From Metaphire vulgaris (Eukaryota; Annelida; Clitellata; Crassiclitellata; Megascolecidae), in contig CM030867.1 of the NCBI GenBank assembly GCA_018105865.1, forward strand, positions 10,935,758 to 10,999,757: a stretch of 64,000 nt of DNA, in the 5' to 3' direction. Shown here one piece after another: positions 25,101-35,232 of the stretch. How positions within the stretch are numbered: position 1 is the first letter of the stretch; the number at the start of each line of letters is the position of its first letter. The translations under genes were made by a program, and so were the position numbers. The notes beneath the pieces are model-generated. The model saw only the letters and a list, made by a program, of their open reading frames with translations, was not told where the DNA came from and made no database searches.

Positions 25101-28100
25101 AACTGTAATTGAATTGTGCACTGACTAGAGAAAAAGTACTCTCCACAAGTTGTGACAATCTCAAACGAAAATTACAAAAAGAATCTAACTGAGCACAATG
25201 TCTAAAGTTCCACAGGTAAAATGTTCTTTCCATGCTTCTGCACATAACTGAAACATGTCTGTGCTTTTGCAAAATCCAACACCATACCAATCAACTTCCC
25301 TAATATCACTTGATGTAATACTAGGCACATATAAGTATAGCGCTATATACATTATACAAATTTTACACACGAAAACAGTTACAGGCGTCAACTGTAATAA
25401 AGCCAAAAACCATGAACAAAAAATGTCGAACCTCCGAGATAAAATCTTATACTCACTGAAGCTGGAGCTGCCCTTATGGTGTGGGCCACTCCTTGATTGT
25501 CGCTGCCTCCCTGAACTAAGTATGTATCACCACCATGCATGACAATCTGTCCCTGTACGCCGCCATTTCCGGACAGCTGGAAAGCAATTCAGACGGAAAT
25601 TAGGCAGATTCAACGATGCAGAAAACACGGTGAAATGTCAGAACAGAATCATTCTGCTGTGAACCCAATGAACTCTGGGTAAATCAGAAAAGCGCTCTTG
25701 GTGTACGCCCTAGCTTTTGTCTTACTGCGCTATAGAAATTGTTGGTAAATAAATAAATAAATAGATAAATAAAAGCCATGAATAATGCTAACATAACAAA
25801 ATGTCAACATAACTACATACACAATGTCCATATCAACTGTTACTATTGCCAAATCTTACTATTTAAATCTTACTAATAAATCTTATTTATCTTACTTACC
25901 AAATCTTACTAATAAAACTGTTACTATTGACAAATATTAAATCATACAGCTGACATTTGAGTGTCTTTCAAATTTGGTCTAAAATCGTGTCCATTTGGCT
26001 TAGCTAATCCACCATAGACTGTCCCCCTGGCTTCCATTTGACCTTGATCTTGTCTGGCCAAGATATGGCTCACCATTGTTAGATGCTGCAGGTGACAATG
26101 ATGCAAACAGCAGTTGAATCATTGATTCATTCTATATTTTTACCTCATCATCATCATTAACAGTGGGCTCATCGCCCGTTGGTGTATAATGCCATCTCCA
26201 CAGTTTTCTGCCATTCTTTTCTGACCGTTGCTCTGTGACAAGATCCTGTAAATTGCTTCCACACCATTCTTCAATATCATCACACCATTCCTTGTGTGGT
26301 CTCCCTCTCTTATTGGCACCCTCCATTATTCCAAACATTAGAGCTTTGATCTTTCTGTCCTCTTTCATTCTGCATATGTGTCTGAAAAGTTGGAAGTTTC
26401 CTTTATTTTTACCAACATAAAAGTAAATAACTACAAATTAGCAGATGCTAAAATAATAACATTACCTGTGAAGAAAGGCCTGAAGCTTGATAATAGGCTC
26501 CTGTTACAGGCGTGTAGATTGCAGACTGACTGTACTCAGTGTAGTTTTGCCTACGACAAAAATAATCATCTCTGACAAAAATTTATACAGCAAAATAAAA
26601 CAGCAACAACGTACACAAAAACTAGGAGCATCATAATTGCGCTAACAGATTTCAGTCATATTATTAAATCGCTAGCGTGAATTCAATTTTCTGGCCGCGT
26701 TTAATCAAATATACATCAAAGACTCGTTTATATTCTCCTTCTTCTGGTTGCTATGGAAGTAGAGTCCACAGAAAATGGATAAATCTTTGATAAATACTAA
26801 GATAAAAGGAATAAAAAGGTCACTTCCTCAAACCCAATGTGGCTTAACAGGTCCAACCACAGATCCATCCAGCTCACTATTATTATCGTCTTATGTCAAC
26901 AAGATAAAAGAGATTCTCAGTATCTTATGTCGCAAGTGAAACTTTATGAATGTTCTCAACACCGCAAAAATTCACACGTACTAAAAAAAAATCACCATTG
27001 CAAACTAAAGTCCAAATAAGATAAGCAGACTCGATATGATCGATATCGAAAATAAGCATATCGGATAGGTATAAATTCCACAAGATATCATGATGCCAGG
27101 AAAAAGAAAGAGAGGCCGGCCAAACAGACGATGGGTGGACGGTATAGAAGAGTGGACTGGAATGACTAGAACAGTAGCAAAAAAAGCATCAAAACAAAAA
27201 CCTGCCTGGAAATACTTGATTCAAGATGTCACCTTATCTTCAACTATTGAAGGCAAGAGGAAATAATGATGAATGATGATGATGGTGATGATGATGATGA
27301 TGATGATGCAAATGAAAAACATCTCACTGTTCACACTGAAAATAAGCACCCAAGAAAATCACGAATAAACTAACTGAGGTTGATATATGATTTGCCCAGC
27401 TCCGTGCGCAAGAGGCATGCTTTCGTGGTCTTCGCTTTCCTCACCAGCTGCTAAATAAAACATTACTCACAAATCAAACACTATCAGCAAATGCCACAAT
27501 GCAAGCACTTTAACCATGTCCACAATCCGGCAATAACATACGCCGCGCGCAGAGCACAGAGCCGAGCCTAGACTCCTCAATAAATCAGCGTAGAGATATT
27601 AGTTTATTCCAGCGTTCAGGTAATGGCTAATGGCATCAGAAACAAACAGTAAATAAATTTCTAACCATAGCAGCGCTTTATTTAGTGGTTTCTAATCGTT
27701 ACCTGTCCATGACAGAATTTTAGATGGACAGAAATTTTGTGTCTAAATAACATAACAGTAAAATATGAATATTGCTTAATTCAAGACAGCTCAGACTGAG
27801 TAATATTATGCACAGTTCACATTATTAATAAGAAGTGAAAATAGTCATGTTGTGATTACAGCTTACAAATTATGTATGGGTGATGTTGAAACACCTATTT
27901 TAATCATATTAAAATGACACTTCTACAGGAATTTAATTAGAAATTTAACCCTATATTGCCCCCTACCTACATTCCTATAGAAAAAACCCTGTTCCCTTGT
28001 GCACCTGCTCCCCAGCCACCCCTCTTCCTCTAATGGAACAACTGGAGTAAATAATGTCACTAACAGTCAACTGGTTATCACTAATATTCCACTTAAATAG

Positions 28101-29319
28101 AATCTGCCTGTCCCACATAGATGTGTGTCAAGCGCAAGTCTTTGTTTATATACATGTATACACCAAATGTTGCCAATGTGAAATGTAAATGGCTTTCAAA
28201 AAGTGCTTCAAACATCCCCACTCAGTTCTTGGTTATTATTTTTAGCACACATTATCATAATTGGTTCAACCATATACTGTGCACATGTTTTCAGTACCAA
28301 ACCCATTATAATTTCCTTACATAGACTGGTCAAAGCACCAAACCAAAATATTGATCTTATGGGGATTAATAATGGACCACCGAACCAAAATATCGGTTAT
28401 AGGGGGGCAATTGGGTTAACAGACACTGGGCAGTGGCAAAAAGAGCTGGACAAGGCTGAAAATTCACTTGGTCACAGCCCCAACTGGCAAATGCCTTTGA
28501 GAGATATTAATACTTCAGTAGCATTCAGTTGAGAGGTTGAATGTTGTCTTGCAAAATAACGCAACAGACCTTTTCTGTGTCGCATTTCTGTCAAAAATTC
28601 AAAGTAATCACAGTTTTTGATGGGCTAAACTATCACTATCAATACAGTTCACCTTACACAATACAAGTGAGATAAGGTGCGGGTGATACATACTAGTGAC
28701 GATGTACTGCTGACCGACATACGGTGTCTGTGTGGGCTGAAGTACTGCGTGAGACTGCACGGTTTTCTGGGACGCACCATTCTGCAACTGCTGTGAGCTA
28801 TTCTGAAACAAGGACAAGGCATCATAAGTAACACATGGCAAAAATTCCACATTCAGAGCAACTAAGCGATTCCATAGCAGCACCAGCAATGTGTGCCGGG
28901 CTATAAAATGGGCCCTGGATGTTTCTGACCGTAGGTGCCCCCAGAAAATTGGGGCACTTGTTAAGTGACTCCAGAGGTCCATCGGTCACATAAAAGGTCC
29001 ATCCATACAGTACATACGTAAGTAAGTAAGTAAAGTCAAGATTAATGTGGTGACTAGTCGATAGAATGCGTGAACACATAACATAACTAAATAACTAGTC
29101 CTGAAGAGCCAAGATATGCATTGAGGGAGGGGGTGTTGGATTTAGATTTTGCATATGCACGGTGAGCAAACGGGAGGTTGAAAATATGCCTTTTTTGCAT
29201 ACGTACTATATGGATGAGCCCATATGCAGCATTCCTGTTTGAGTTGCTGAATTATTAAGCTGTGGTTCAGCTTTGATACATTTCATGAGACAAACTATTA
29301 CGACAAGTTACTAAAACAG

Positions 29320-29388
<69 letters not shown>

Positions 29389-29727
29389 ATGGGTCTATAA
29401 AGTTTATTCATTCTCAAAGCATCTTGCAAATTTCCCAAGACAATATTCCATGAATGCTATTTTGACTTTGGTAAGAATGCAGCATTGCCCCATTCGTTTG
29501 CTCTAATCTTGCTATACTGTTTTATTTCTACATTCAAAGTATGGCTATTCAAATGTTTACGAGTAGTCTGCATAAAACAGATATTTAGGATCAAGCTATG
29601 TTCTCAAAATTCACATCCAAGTCATAATCTAGAATTTTATTCATGGCAAATACAGAAGTGTACATACTTGCTGTCCTGTTGCATTAGTCAGTGTCTGTAG
29701 ACTGGAAATGTATGGCTGAGAAGACAT
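17475..29727 (-). CDS. RFX1/2/3: RFX1/2/3-type winged-helix transcription factor (whole gene, 15 coding exons)
   Basis: Nuclear DNA-binding regulator of X-box promoters; in animals this subfamily drives ciliary and other genes as a dimer. The 15 exons join without a frame break into 2259 nt, about 752 residues, close to the roughly 750 of vertebrate RFX3. Order: Q/S/T-rich activation region (1-150), RFX DNA-binding domain (about 148-225, with [19 protein letters not shown] and [10 protein letters not shown]), a Q/S linker, and the extended conserved B/C/dimerisation region (about 315-616, ending [11 protein letters not shown]). A Ser/Thr-rich tail ends KRVKTE. The junction [12 protein letters not shown] resembles RFX1 (no extra helix before the domain) while the length resembles RFX3, consistent with a single pre-duplication invertebrate gene. 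Introns hold at least four TTAA MITEs, a TA MITE and several microsatellites. The 5' UTR and promoter probably lie in the CpG island at 30.7-31.3 kb. Confidence 0.93.
18382..18535 (-). CDS. RFX1/2/3: RFX coding exon 14
   Basis: Acceptor TTTTGTAG, then 51 codons beginning [15 protein letters not shown] and ending [11 protein letters not shown] at GAG|GTCAGA. Near-identical to vertebrate RFX1-3 in the last conserved block ([13 protein letters not shown]). Confidence 0.95.
18733..18855. repeat. Imperfect CACTCATT/CCAATGAAT tandem repeat
   Basis: Irregular short units of CACTCATT and CACCCAATGAAT in an RFX intron. Confidence 0.75.
18998..19077. mobile_element. TTAA-type hairpin MITE, copy 2
   Basis: TTAACCCCTTTACTGGG to AGTAAAGGGGTTAA, with central TCCATTTTACATCGAGTTAC. 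It lies about 48 bp beyond the donor of RFX exon 13. Confidence 0.85.
19125..19333 (-). CDS. RFX1/2/3: RFX coding exon 13
   Basis: Acceptor TTGTGTGCAG, then [25 protein letters not shown] and [10 protein letters not shown], ending TATAG|GTATTTG in phase 2. The split serine is completed by exon 14 to give WSFYSSMVIRD, as in vertebrate RFX proteins. Confidence 0.95.
19370..19441. mobile_element. TTAA-type hairpin MITE, copy 3 (diverged)
   Basis: TTAACCCTTTTGCCCCG to GGGTAGAGGGTTAA, with a diverged centre CATCCATTTACATTGTATCAC. It adjoins the minisatellite that follows. Confidence 0.6.
19446..19775. repeat. Minisatellite with unit of about 38 bp
   Basis: About nine copies of ACCTGTAGAGTAAGGGG followed by AACAGGATAAAAATATAGA or AAAGATACAGATATAGA variants, period 37-38 bp. 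It sits in the RFX intron, 26 bp past the exon 12 donor. Confidence 0.9.
19802..19951 (-). CDS. RFX1/2/3: RFX coding exon 12
   Basis: Fifty codons, phase 0 at both ends, from GTTTTCAG to CAG|GTGAGT. It contains the highly conserved [19 protein letters not shown] and [11 protein letters not shown], part of the RFX dimerisation region. Confidence 0.95.
20218..20279. repeat. AAT-rich microsatellite
   Basis: AATAATAAT and AAATAAAAATA units in the RFX intron between exons 11 and 12. Confidence 0.85.
20333..20430 (-). CDS. RFX1/2/3: RFX coding exon 11
   Basis: Acceptor TAATGTCAG. It completes the split serine of exon 10, then encodes [19 protein letters not shown] and ends IKTK at AAG|GTCAGC. Matches the conserved [12 protein letters not shown] block. 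Confidence 0.95.
20686..20765. mobile_element. TTAA-type hairpin MITE, copy 4
   Basis: TTAACCCCTTAACCGTG to CCCCAGTTAAGGGGTTAA, with central AACTCAATGTAAAATGGAC. A clear full-length copy. Confidence 0.9.
20914..21062 (-). CDS. RFX1/2/3: RFX coding exon 10
   Basis: Acceptor ATTTTTGTAG, then T plus 49 codons beginning [17 protein letters not shown] and containing [13 protein letters not shown], ending CCAA|GTTAGT. Joined directly to exon 8 it would read TGA, so it requires exon 9 in between. Confidence 0.93.
21066..21303. repeat. ACT/CTA and AAT/ATT trinucleotide tract
   Basis: Long run of CTA units followed by AAT and ATT units. It begins 4 bp beyond the exon 10 boundary and so occupies the acceptor side of that RFX intron. 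Valine and isoleucine runs in the frames are artefacts. Confidence 0.95.
21719..21775. mobile_element. TCCATATAGTACATACGC-family element, truncated
   Basis: One arm only: GGCTCATCCATATAGTACAT, then CAAAAAAGGCATATTTTCAA, the complement of the right arm at 22528-22654. Confidence 0.6.
21812..21903 (-). CDS. RFX1/2/3: RFX coding exon 9 (short, easily missed)
   Basis: Acceptor CTAATTTCAG, then 30 codons starting [18 protein letters not shown] and continuing [11 protein letters not shown], ending CTG|GTGAGA in phase 2. This is the conserved HCEAI.D..VNLQF.LIE.LW.TFWR block of RFX proteins. The phase fits both neighbours, giving HCE|AFLEIVV and DPDC|DDMEQ. Several usually conserved positions differ (AF for AI, LE for LD or VD). 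Confidence 0.92.
22071..22120. repeat. AAT microsatellite
   Basis: About 15 uninterrupted AAT units, near the donor of RFX exon 8. Confidence 0.95.
22168..22414 (-). CDS. RFX1/2/3: RFX coding exon 8
   Basis: Acceptor GTGTTTCAG, then one base and 82 codons: [10 protein letters not shown], a Ser/Gln-rich linker ([12 protein letters not shown]), PEFGHVDL, and MLYRDHCE at GAG|GTGAGT. The PEF..VDL and LYRDHCE pieces match the RFX B region; the linker is lineage-variable. Confidence 0.93.
22528..22654. mobile_element. TCCATATAGTACATACGC-family hairpin element
   Basis: Left arm GGTCCATCGACATAGTATGC, right arm GCATATGTACTATATGGATG, centre GGATTTAAGAGATTTTGCG and CAAACGGGGAGG. The most complete short copy of this family in the window. 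Confidence 0.75.
22883..22999 (-). CDS. RFX1/2/3: RFX coding exon 7 (end of DNA-binding domain)
   Basis: Acceptor GTATCTAG. It completes Arg and gives [14 protein letters not shown], the wing and C-terminal end of the RFX winged helix, then ends VKR with AAAAG|GTCAGT. A second GT three codons earlier (CCAG|GTCAAA) is out of phase with exon 8. Confidence 0.95.
23138..23216. mobile_element. TTAA-type hairpin MITE, copy 5
   Basis: TTAACCCCTAACTGGGGATC to AAGGTTAAGGGGCTAA, with central TCCATTTTACATTGAGTTAC. The right TTAA is mutated to CTAA. Confidence 0.85.
23327..23375. repeat. GA and CA simple repeats
   Basis: GAGAGAGGGGGAGAG followed by ACACACAAACACACACAC, in the RFX intron between exons 6 and 7. 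Confidence 0.8.
23462..23643 (-). CDS. RFX1/2/3: RFX coding exon 6 (DNA-binding domain core)
   Basis: Acceptor TTTCTTACAG, then 60 codons: [18 protein letters not shown], the recognition helix region [18 protein letters not shown], and [18 protein letters not shown], ending ACTCG|GTGAGA. Almost identical to the vertebrate RFX1-3 winged helix, including RRLGTRGNS..YHYYG across the next junction. Confidence 0.97.
24745..24825. mobile_element. TA-flanked hairpin MITE (second copy)
   Basis: TA-CAGGGTGGCACAAAAA to TACTGTGCCACCCTG-TA, in opposite orientation to the 6112 copy (the centre reads ATTAAATGCAAACCTAAATG). It lies inside the large RFX intron between exons 5 and 6. Confidence 0.8.
25457..25576 (-). 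CDS. RFX1/2/3: RFX coding exon 5
   Basis: Acceptor GCTTTCCAG, 40 codons in phase 0 ([20 protein letters not shown] to HTIRAAPAS), donor TTCA|GTGAGT. Matches the GGQLI..GGTYL...HT.RASPA stretch that precedes the RFX DNA-binding domain. Confidence 0.92.
26132..26370 (-). mobile_element. Decayed LINE 3' end (reverse transcriptase ORF tail)
   Basis: A minus-strand frame reads [19 protein letters not shown] and [17 protein letters not shown], the C-terminal KRGRP..W.DDI signature common to non-LTR retrotransposon ORF2 proteins, followed by a short ATC-repeat tail near 26145-26155. A close relative lies at 53140-53310. Only the tail is present. Confidence 0.65.
26466..26550 (-). CDS. RFX1/2/3: RFX coding exon 4
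   Basis: Acceptor TTTTTGTCGTAG completes the split Gln. It then encodes [20 protein letters not shown] and ends SSQ at CAG|GTAATG. The Tyr/Gln/Thr-rich composition resembles the YTETQMYSQ part of the RFX3 activation region. Confidence 0.85.
27090..27266 (+). mobile_element. LINE 3' tail fragment
   Basis: A 58-residue frame starting [19 protein letters not shown] and continuing EEWTG has the GKR.RGRP..RW.D.I motif of LINE ORF2 ends. A GATGAT microsatellite (about 27268-27309) follows, as expected for a retroposed 3' end. It is a different family from 26132. Confidence 0.6.
27375..27450 (-). CDS. RFX1/2/3: RFX coding exon 3 (tandem NAGNAG acceptor)
   Basis: Acceptor TTTATTTAG or three bases later CAG. 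It encodes [20 protein letters not shown] and IYQP between split codons that fit exons 2 and 4, ending CTCA|GTTAGT. Assignment rests on phase and splice signals, as this region is poorly conserved. Confidence 0.75.
28694..28802 (-). CDS. RFX1/2/3: RFX coding exon 2
   Basis: Acceptor CTTGTTTCAG, 36 codons starting [20 protein letters not shown] and ending QQYIVT, donor ACTA|GTATGT. Gln/Ser-rich, like RFX N-terminal activation regions. Confidence 0.8.
28996..29220. mobile_element. TCCATACAGTACATACG-family element, interrupted
   Basis: Left arm GGTCCATCCATACAGTACAT, right arm GCATACGTACTATATGGATG, centre GGATTTAGATTTTGCATATG. An AAGTAAGTAAGTAAAG stretch and about 70 bp of other sequence sit between the left arm and the centre. 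Confidence 0.65.
29322..29386. repeat. AT dinucleotide microsatellite
   Basis: Uninterrupted run of about 32 AT units in the first RFX coding intron. Confidence 0.97.
29668..29727 (-). CDS. RFX1/2/3: RFX coding exon 1 (probable start)
   Basis: After the acceptor GTCTGCAG|T comes ATG and 20 codons, [20 protein letters not shown], with donor CAA|GTATGT. The Met directly inside an acceptor-bounded exon, plus the CpG island upstream at 30.7-31.3 kb, suggest a 5' UTR split by an intron. A longer N-terminus from an unrecognised upstream exon is possible. Confidence 0.65.
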
Positions 29728-29771
29728 ACTGCAGACAAGTACTACATGCAGATTTCCTCTGCAATAAAAAA

Positions 29772-29853
29772 TTAACCCCTTAACCGTGTATTTAACTGTA
29801 ACTCAATGTAAAATGGACGGATATATTCGGGATCACCCCAGTTAAGGGGTTAA
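29772..29853. mobile_element. TTAA-type hairpin MITE, copy 6
   Basis: TTAACCCCTTAACCGTG to CCCCAGTTAAGGGGTTAA, of the same subfamily as copy 4 (AACTGTAACTCAATG). It lies just upstream of RFX coding exon 1. Confidence 0.9.
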
Positions 29854-29859
29854 TGCAAT

Positions 29860-30680
29860 GAAATCTCTTGTCTAAGAAGACTCTCTTAGTGAAAAAATTA
29901 GATGGAAGCATAAAAGATTCATTTATGTCTGGATGCATGACAAATAAATCAAACACCGTCTCAAGTAATGGCAAAAATATTAATGCAAAGAACATCTATG
30001 CACTGATGGCCTCTATGAGGTTCCGTATTGAAATTTCAACAGGTTTGGACACAACAGCTTCATTTCTTATTCGTTTCTTAAGCTGGGTGATGTTTGGTGA
30101 AACCAAGCAATTATATTCAACCCTAAACATTGCTAAGGGTTGCCAAAGAATCTTATGTTTCATACAGCTGATGAAAATACACAAGTTATGGTTTACTAGC
30201 ATTACATGGAATTTCAATTTCCATAAAGTGAACAAGTGATTCTTTAATTCCAATGACAAAACTGAACTTCACAATAAGAATCATGAAATTTTACAGAAAT
30301 TGGGCATTTCATCAAGAACATTATTTCATCTGGTGTGCAATAAAATACTTTACATTTCAATGCAAAACAAAACAATTTCTCTTTCCGCCAGTTAGCAAAA
30401 TATTCATCGCCTAAATGAAACTGCAAGGAAAAGCAAGTGATCAGAAATAGTCATAAATTGTATTCTGAAAAGGTGCAAATTTGAACATTTTAAATAGCAT
30501 GCAATCAGCAGCAGATACTGTTCCTCAAGGCTGTTACATTTAACTCAAAATGACATAAAATTCGATACAATTATCTCATTGTCATTTATCACATAGTTAT
30601 CACTTAATTATCACCGATCCAATGGTCTGCCTACTTGTAATAAAATCTCTCGTTCGGCGAACATTCTGCGATATTTCTAC
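29860..30680. other. RFX upstream intron or 5' region, nothing recognised
   Basis: AT-rich sequence between RFX coding exon 1 and the CpG island. Frames on both strands near 29868-30259 are open by chance, with no splice context or family resemblance. Confidence 0.4.
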
Positions 30681-30689
30681 CCTGAAATA

Positions 30690-31270
30690 ATTCGCTCCTC
30701 AGATCCGAACGACAGGAGGCAAGTTCGGGCACGTTCCCCCGTGTCCTGACCGGACGCCCGCGGCTCGGGTCAACGCCAACGGCGCAGCGGCCGACGTCGC
30801 CCCCTCCCGTCCCGCCCTCGCGGTCCCCAGAGAAGGGACCCCATGCCCCCACGGAAAGAAGGGACGGCGCGGGTGGTGGTGTCCTCCGCGTGGATTGAGA
30901 CCGGGGACAGAATCCGTCGACGGATCGAACGACATTTCGTCGGACAAATCGGCAGAGGAAAAGTAAAAAACGCAATTTTCCCTACAACGACGACGACGCG
31001 ACCTGAAATAGCGAAAGAATTCGGGGGACCGGGGGCTTCGAACCCCGAGGGCCGATCGCGGCGGCTGCGACGCCCGGTCGGGCAATACGGGGAGCCGGAG
31101 GCGCAGAGAGAGACGGAGAGACGGCGGCGGCGACGACGACGGAGACGCGTAATCACCTTGTTTGCAGGTAACAGTTGTCAAAGATACGGTGGCTATGGCT
31201 ATGGCGGCGATCGGCTCCTACGGCAACTGTTGCCAGCCGCGACCCTCTCACCGTATCACGTGATCACCGT
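30690..31270. promoter_or_regulatory. CpG island, candidate bidirectional promoter of RFX (-) and protein 4.1 (+)
   Basis: CpG dinucleotides are dense (for example GACGCCCGCGGCTCGGG and CGACGACGACGCGACC) in otherwise AT-rich DNA, and the patch lies between the 5' ends of two divergent genes. The long arginine-rich and proline-rich frames on both strands follow from the base composition. A plus-strand donor, TTTGCAG|GTAACA near 31167, could end a noncoding first exon of the 4.1 gene. No TATA box or clear initiator was found. Confidence 0.5.
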
Positions 31271-34143
31271 ATCAGGTGCTGTGCTGCAAATAGTTCCTCA
31301 GATATACAAGTCGATTGCTTTGAGAGATTTACAAAACTTACCTAGAAGCCTATCAGACTTTTAATCGCATCTAGTTACATTTTATTAATTTGTTTAAGAG
31401 TTTGTTTGTTTATTATTCAGTTGTTGTTGCTTCTGGAACAGCGCACGAGCACGGCGTGCAGTTGGCGGTGAGGCGTTCGTCCAATCATAAGTAGACGTAT
31501 TTTTCTACGCGATGGACAAAGCTGATAAAAGTGATCCATACAATGCAGTTATGAATCTGAAATTTCTCAAGTCACTTGGAAATTATTTTTCATATTTGAC
31601 TATGTCACTTATACTTATGAGTTATGACTGACGTTTCATTAGCATTTCGTCTTTGAGATTCGTCGACTTTTGTGCGTGCTTTTTGCAAATTTAAATGTTG
31701 TAGTTTTAAGTTCACATCATCACGTCTGTGTTTCTCTTATGAACTTTAGGAGGATTTGTCACAAGACTGGTGTACATTGAATCTTCCTATATTTATCCGC
31801 CTCAATAGCCTGTATACTCAAATACTAGCGCTATAGAAATGAGCGAGACATTATGCAACATAGGCCTGTCTCACAGTCTCGTCCAAGTGTGCAAGAAGTC
31901 CATACATGCTGAACAGAGAATTGCATTCAAAACGGGCGCATTGCTTTATAAACACATTGTAGGCTTAAATCAGTATCTGCATTCCATGTCAACTCACCCA
32001 ACGACTGATACCTTTAAGTATTAGAAGCGGAGATATGGAATGGAATTGCTAGATATATGGAATGGCACATATCTCCACTCTCGGTAACATAGTCAAGCGA
32101 TGAAAATTCTGACTTATCAATTTCTACCCCGAACTATTGCAGACATGATTTCAATTTTGATTGACCATCTAGTGACTATCGTAATGACACTAAAGAAGTG
32201 TACAATGATTGTATCGCAAATCTCGCAATACTGTCTGTGTATTTATCCAATATTCTCGCTTTCGGATTTCAATATACGGGTGTTTGTTAAATCTTCAGCG
32301 GTAACATCGTGGCTTGGTCTAATGGTCTTGCTAGACTTGACAGGTGTGTTAAAATCGGAGGCCATCTAAGTTAGAGCAACGTTGAACCTGAGGACGGATC
32401 AAGACTGGGGCGAAAATATACGATCCTTTGGATATTTTCCTGCAGGTAAACTAACAAAACTAGCGATAGAACGTTTCGCAGATTCGTTTCGCGATTATAT
32501 TTTACAGATTCTTACGCCCTTATATTTCGTGGTACCCAGCCCCTGGTGTCTGGCTTATATTATAGTCCATGAGGACCATGACCTATGGTGTATGGCCCGT
32601 GTCTTCAGTAATTTTATACCCAGGACTGTAGGGTCTCTTTTGTAGCAGGTTTTAGACCGGTCTTTTGTTGATCTATACATTTACCTTGCATTCTTTCTTG
32701 CGTACAAAGGGATCTGAGATCAGATTCGTGTTGAAATATTGTTACTGCTAAGGCAAAATTTTTTTGTAACTGGAAACATTGTCTTATGGATCTGGAATAT
32801 GAGGACACGAAATAGATTTTATATTTTAAAGTGTTACTTATAATATGTATGCTGAAGTTTATTTTGAACAAACAAAGGAGTGAAAAGACTTGAAAGAATG
32901 AAGAACAATTAACTGTTACGCACATCACTAGAACTCATTGACTTGATCACTATAAACCTGTTCATAGAAACTACGGTAGTCATCTTTTGAACAGAAAATA
33001 AAATTTAAGGCGGGCCAGTCTCGCTATTTTAAATCCATGCAGGACATAGAGTGTGCTCGTTAAAATTGTAGAATTCTCTTCTTTGTTATGCTATATCCTG
33101 GATTTGATCTGGGTCTTGTGTGGTTGTGATTTGGCGTGCTATTGGCTGATGCTTCCGCAAATTATGAAGTGGCGCTACAGAAGTTTAAGATGCGATAGAT
33201 TAGATTAGATATATCTTCCAGCGCAGCCAATTCTCTGTGCACTCTCAGATCTACCTACGCTGAAAGGAAACTTATTTTGCTTCAATGCTGAGAGCCTATC
33301 TGACATTAACATTAACCCATTGCCTCCTGCAATGTTGTTATTCGGTAGCTTGAAGAGTAATTTTGATGTTTACGACGTGTTAATGTATGATTAATATACA
33401 TGTACCCAGTGTCTGTGTGAAGCACCCTGTTTAACATTGGCATTTATGCTCACATCACCGGCATGGAACGGACTGAGTGCATAATTCGATGGTATTGGCC
33501 AAACATCCAGCTGCCTGAATGCACGCAAATGACAACTCTTGGCATTACTTCTGTCTGGGGCTCTGGTTGTTTTTATGAACTTATAGAATTTTTGTATATA
33601 TTGCTGGTTCTCAGCATTCGTTGCAGTAAGATAAGGACTGGTCTACTACTTGTCTTTATGCTTTTTTTCAACATTTCAGTTGTCCTTATCCTTATAGAAT
33701 TGCAGATATTCAGGTGTGTTTCAATGTTTGAGATATTACATTACATTACATTACATATTCTTTAATTTATTAAAATATTAAAATATTAGACTCGTGTTTT
33801 TTTGTGCAAGGGCTGTGAGGTGAGATACAAATGTGTCTAGAATAAAATATAGCCAAAGGCATGCTGGCCTTCTGTTCCTGTGGTGGTGTAGTGAATGGGC
33901 TTTATTTGTATAGCACTTTTTGTACATTTTACTCGGGGCATTCACTCATGGTTTAAAAGTTGCATAGCTTGGAGGGCATTGACTGTTGGCAAATGTTAAA
34001 TGCTGAATAGTGCGCAGTCTATAAATGCGTATGCGGATGCCTGTTGGTGGACAGACAGAGACAGATCGGCAAATCTAAGTTAAGTTCTAATGTGACTAGA
34101 CCAACATGGATATGTATTACTAAAGCTATTGGTCTTTTGTGTA

Positions 34144-34189
<46 letters not shown>
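34144..34189. repeat. ATT microsatellite
   Basis: About 15 ATT units, directly followed by a TATAGCGC SINE-tail-like block. Confidence 0.95.
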
Positions 34190-34404
34190 TAAGACAATTT
34201 ATATAGCGCAGTAACATAACTGGAGCTAAAGTCAAGAGCGCTTTACAAAGGAGTCACTTATAAGATATGCTGTCCAAATTAGATAGAGCTGCTCAAGAGT
34301 GTGTGAAATCAAGTCTGTACTACAACAGGTACACATCAGATTTCTGTATAGGCAAGAAAGGAGGAAAAACTAAAAAAATGACTGCTTGCACCAACAGGTG
34401 GCAG

Positions 34405-34406
<2 letters not shown>

Positions 34407-34446
<40 letters not shown>
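34407..34446. repeat. GAT microsatellite
   Basis: About 13 GAT units; frames give Asp, Met or His runs with no gene context. Confidence 0.95.
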
Positions 34447-34448
<2 letters not shown>

Positions 34449-35230
34449 GAAAACTTGATTTGATGGAATCTTTGATGATAATTTCAAGAACTTGTAGTCT
34501 AGTTGAATCCTTTGAAACCAATAACAAAACTGGAATAACCAGAGTGGGTTTTTCAATCTGTACAACAACTTACTGATAGGACTAAGTTGAATTGTTTGCC
34601 TGATTGCCTCCGAGCCTGCTGAGTGTGGGCGATAAAGCGCCTCTGACTACTCGAGCCCAGGGCCACAGAGCATTTCGAGTAGGCGGCTTACGCTGTGCTT
34701 AGCGCGAACTGTTGTTCGTTATTTAACTGGAATTAGGTACAGTGTATATCTCAGTTACCTGTTAGCTGGAATTAGGTACATCTAAGTTACCTGTTAGTCC
34801 TGTTGGGTAATGTAATGCTAGGCAGTTTTTGGTTATTCATCTGCTAGGCGACAATCTACAATCTACTCTTTGTTTTTCTGAACTGTAACACTTAGAAATT
34901 GCTGTGTCCTGGTGCTTGCTTTGTAGACTATTTCAATTATCTGCGTGCAGCAATTTGGATTTGGCTGCATTTAGTATGCTGTTTATGATTACCTGTGTAC
35001 CTAAGTGTCACTAGATTATTCTATGGTGTATAGATTCTCGTTTGACAGACTATGGACTAACATATGTGGCTGCTGTGCGCTCACTGAGCCAAGCTGGTGT
35101 CATTATAAAATTACACCGGCAACACATTATTCACATATTTGCCACTTAGTATTCAGTTTGTATAATTCACTGACTTGTACTCACTTATTTATGACTGCCA
35201 TTGTGGAGTTTACCAAACGTGTACTCTGAG

Positions 35231-35232
<2 letters not shown>

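Noticed and set aside
31222..31234. GGCAACTGTTGCC as an RFX X-box (autoregulation)
   Set aside because: The half-sites face outward, the reverse of the GTTGCC-GGCAAC X-box arrangement, and a 13-bp palindrome can arise by chance.
30843..31364. 173-codon plus-strand frame and 114-160 codon minus-strand frames in the CpG island
   Set aside because: High GC leaves all frames open; sequences are arginine- or proline-rich with no family resemblance. A 5' UTR or promoter is likelier.
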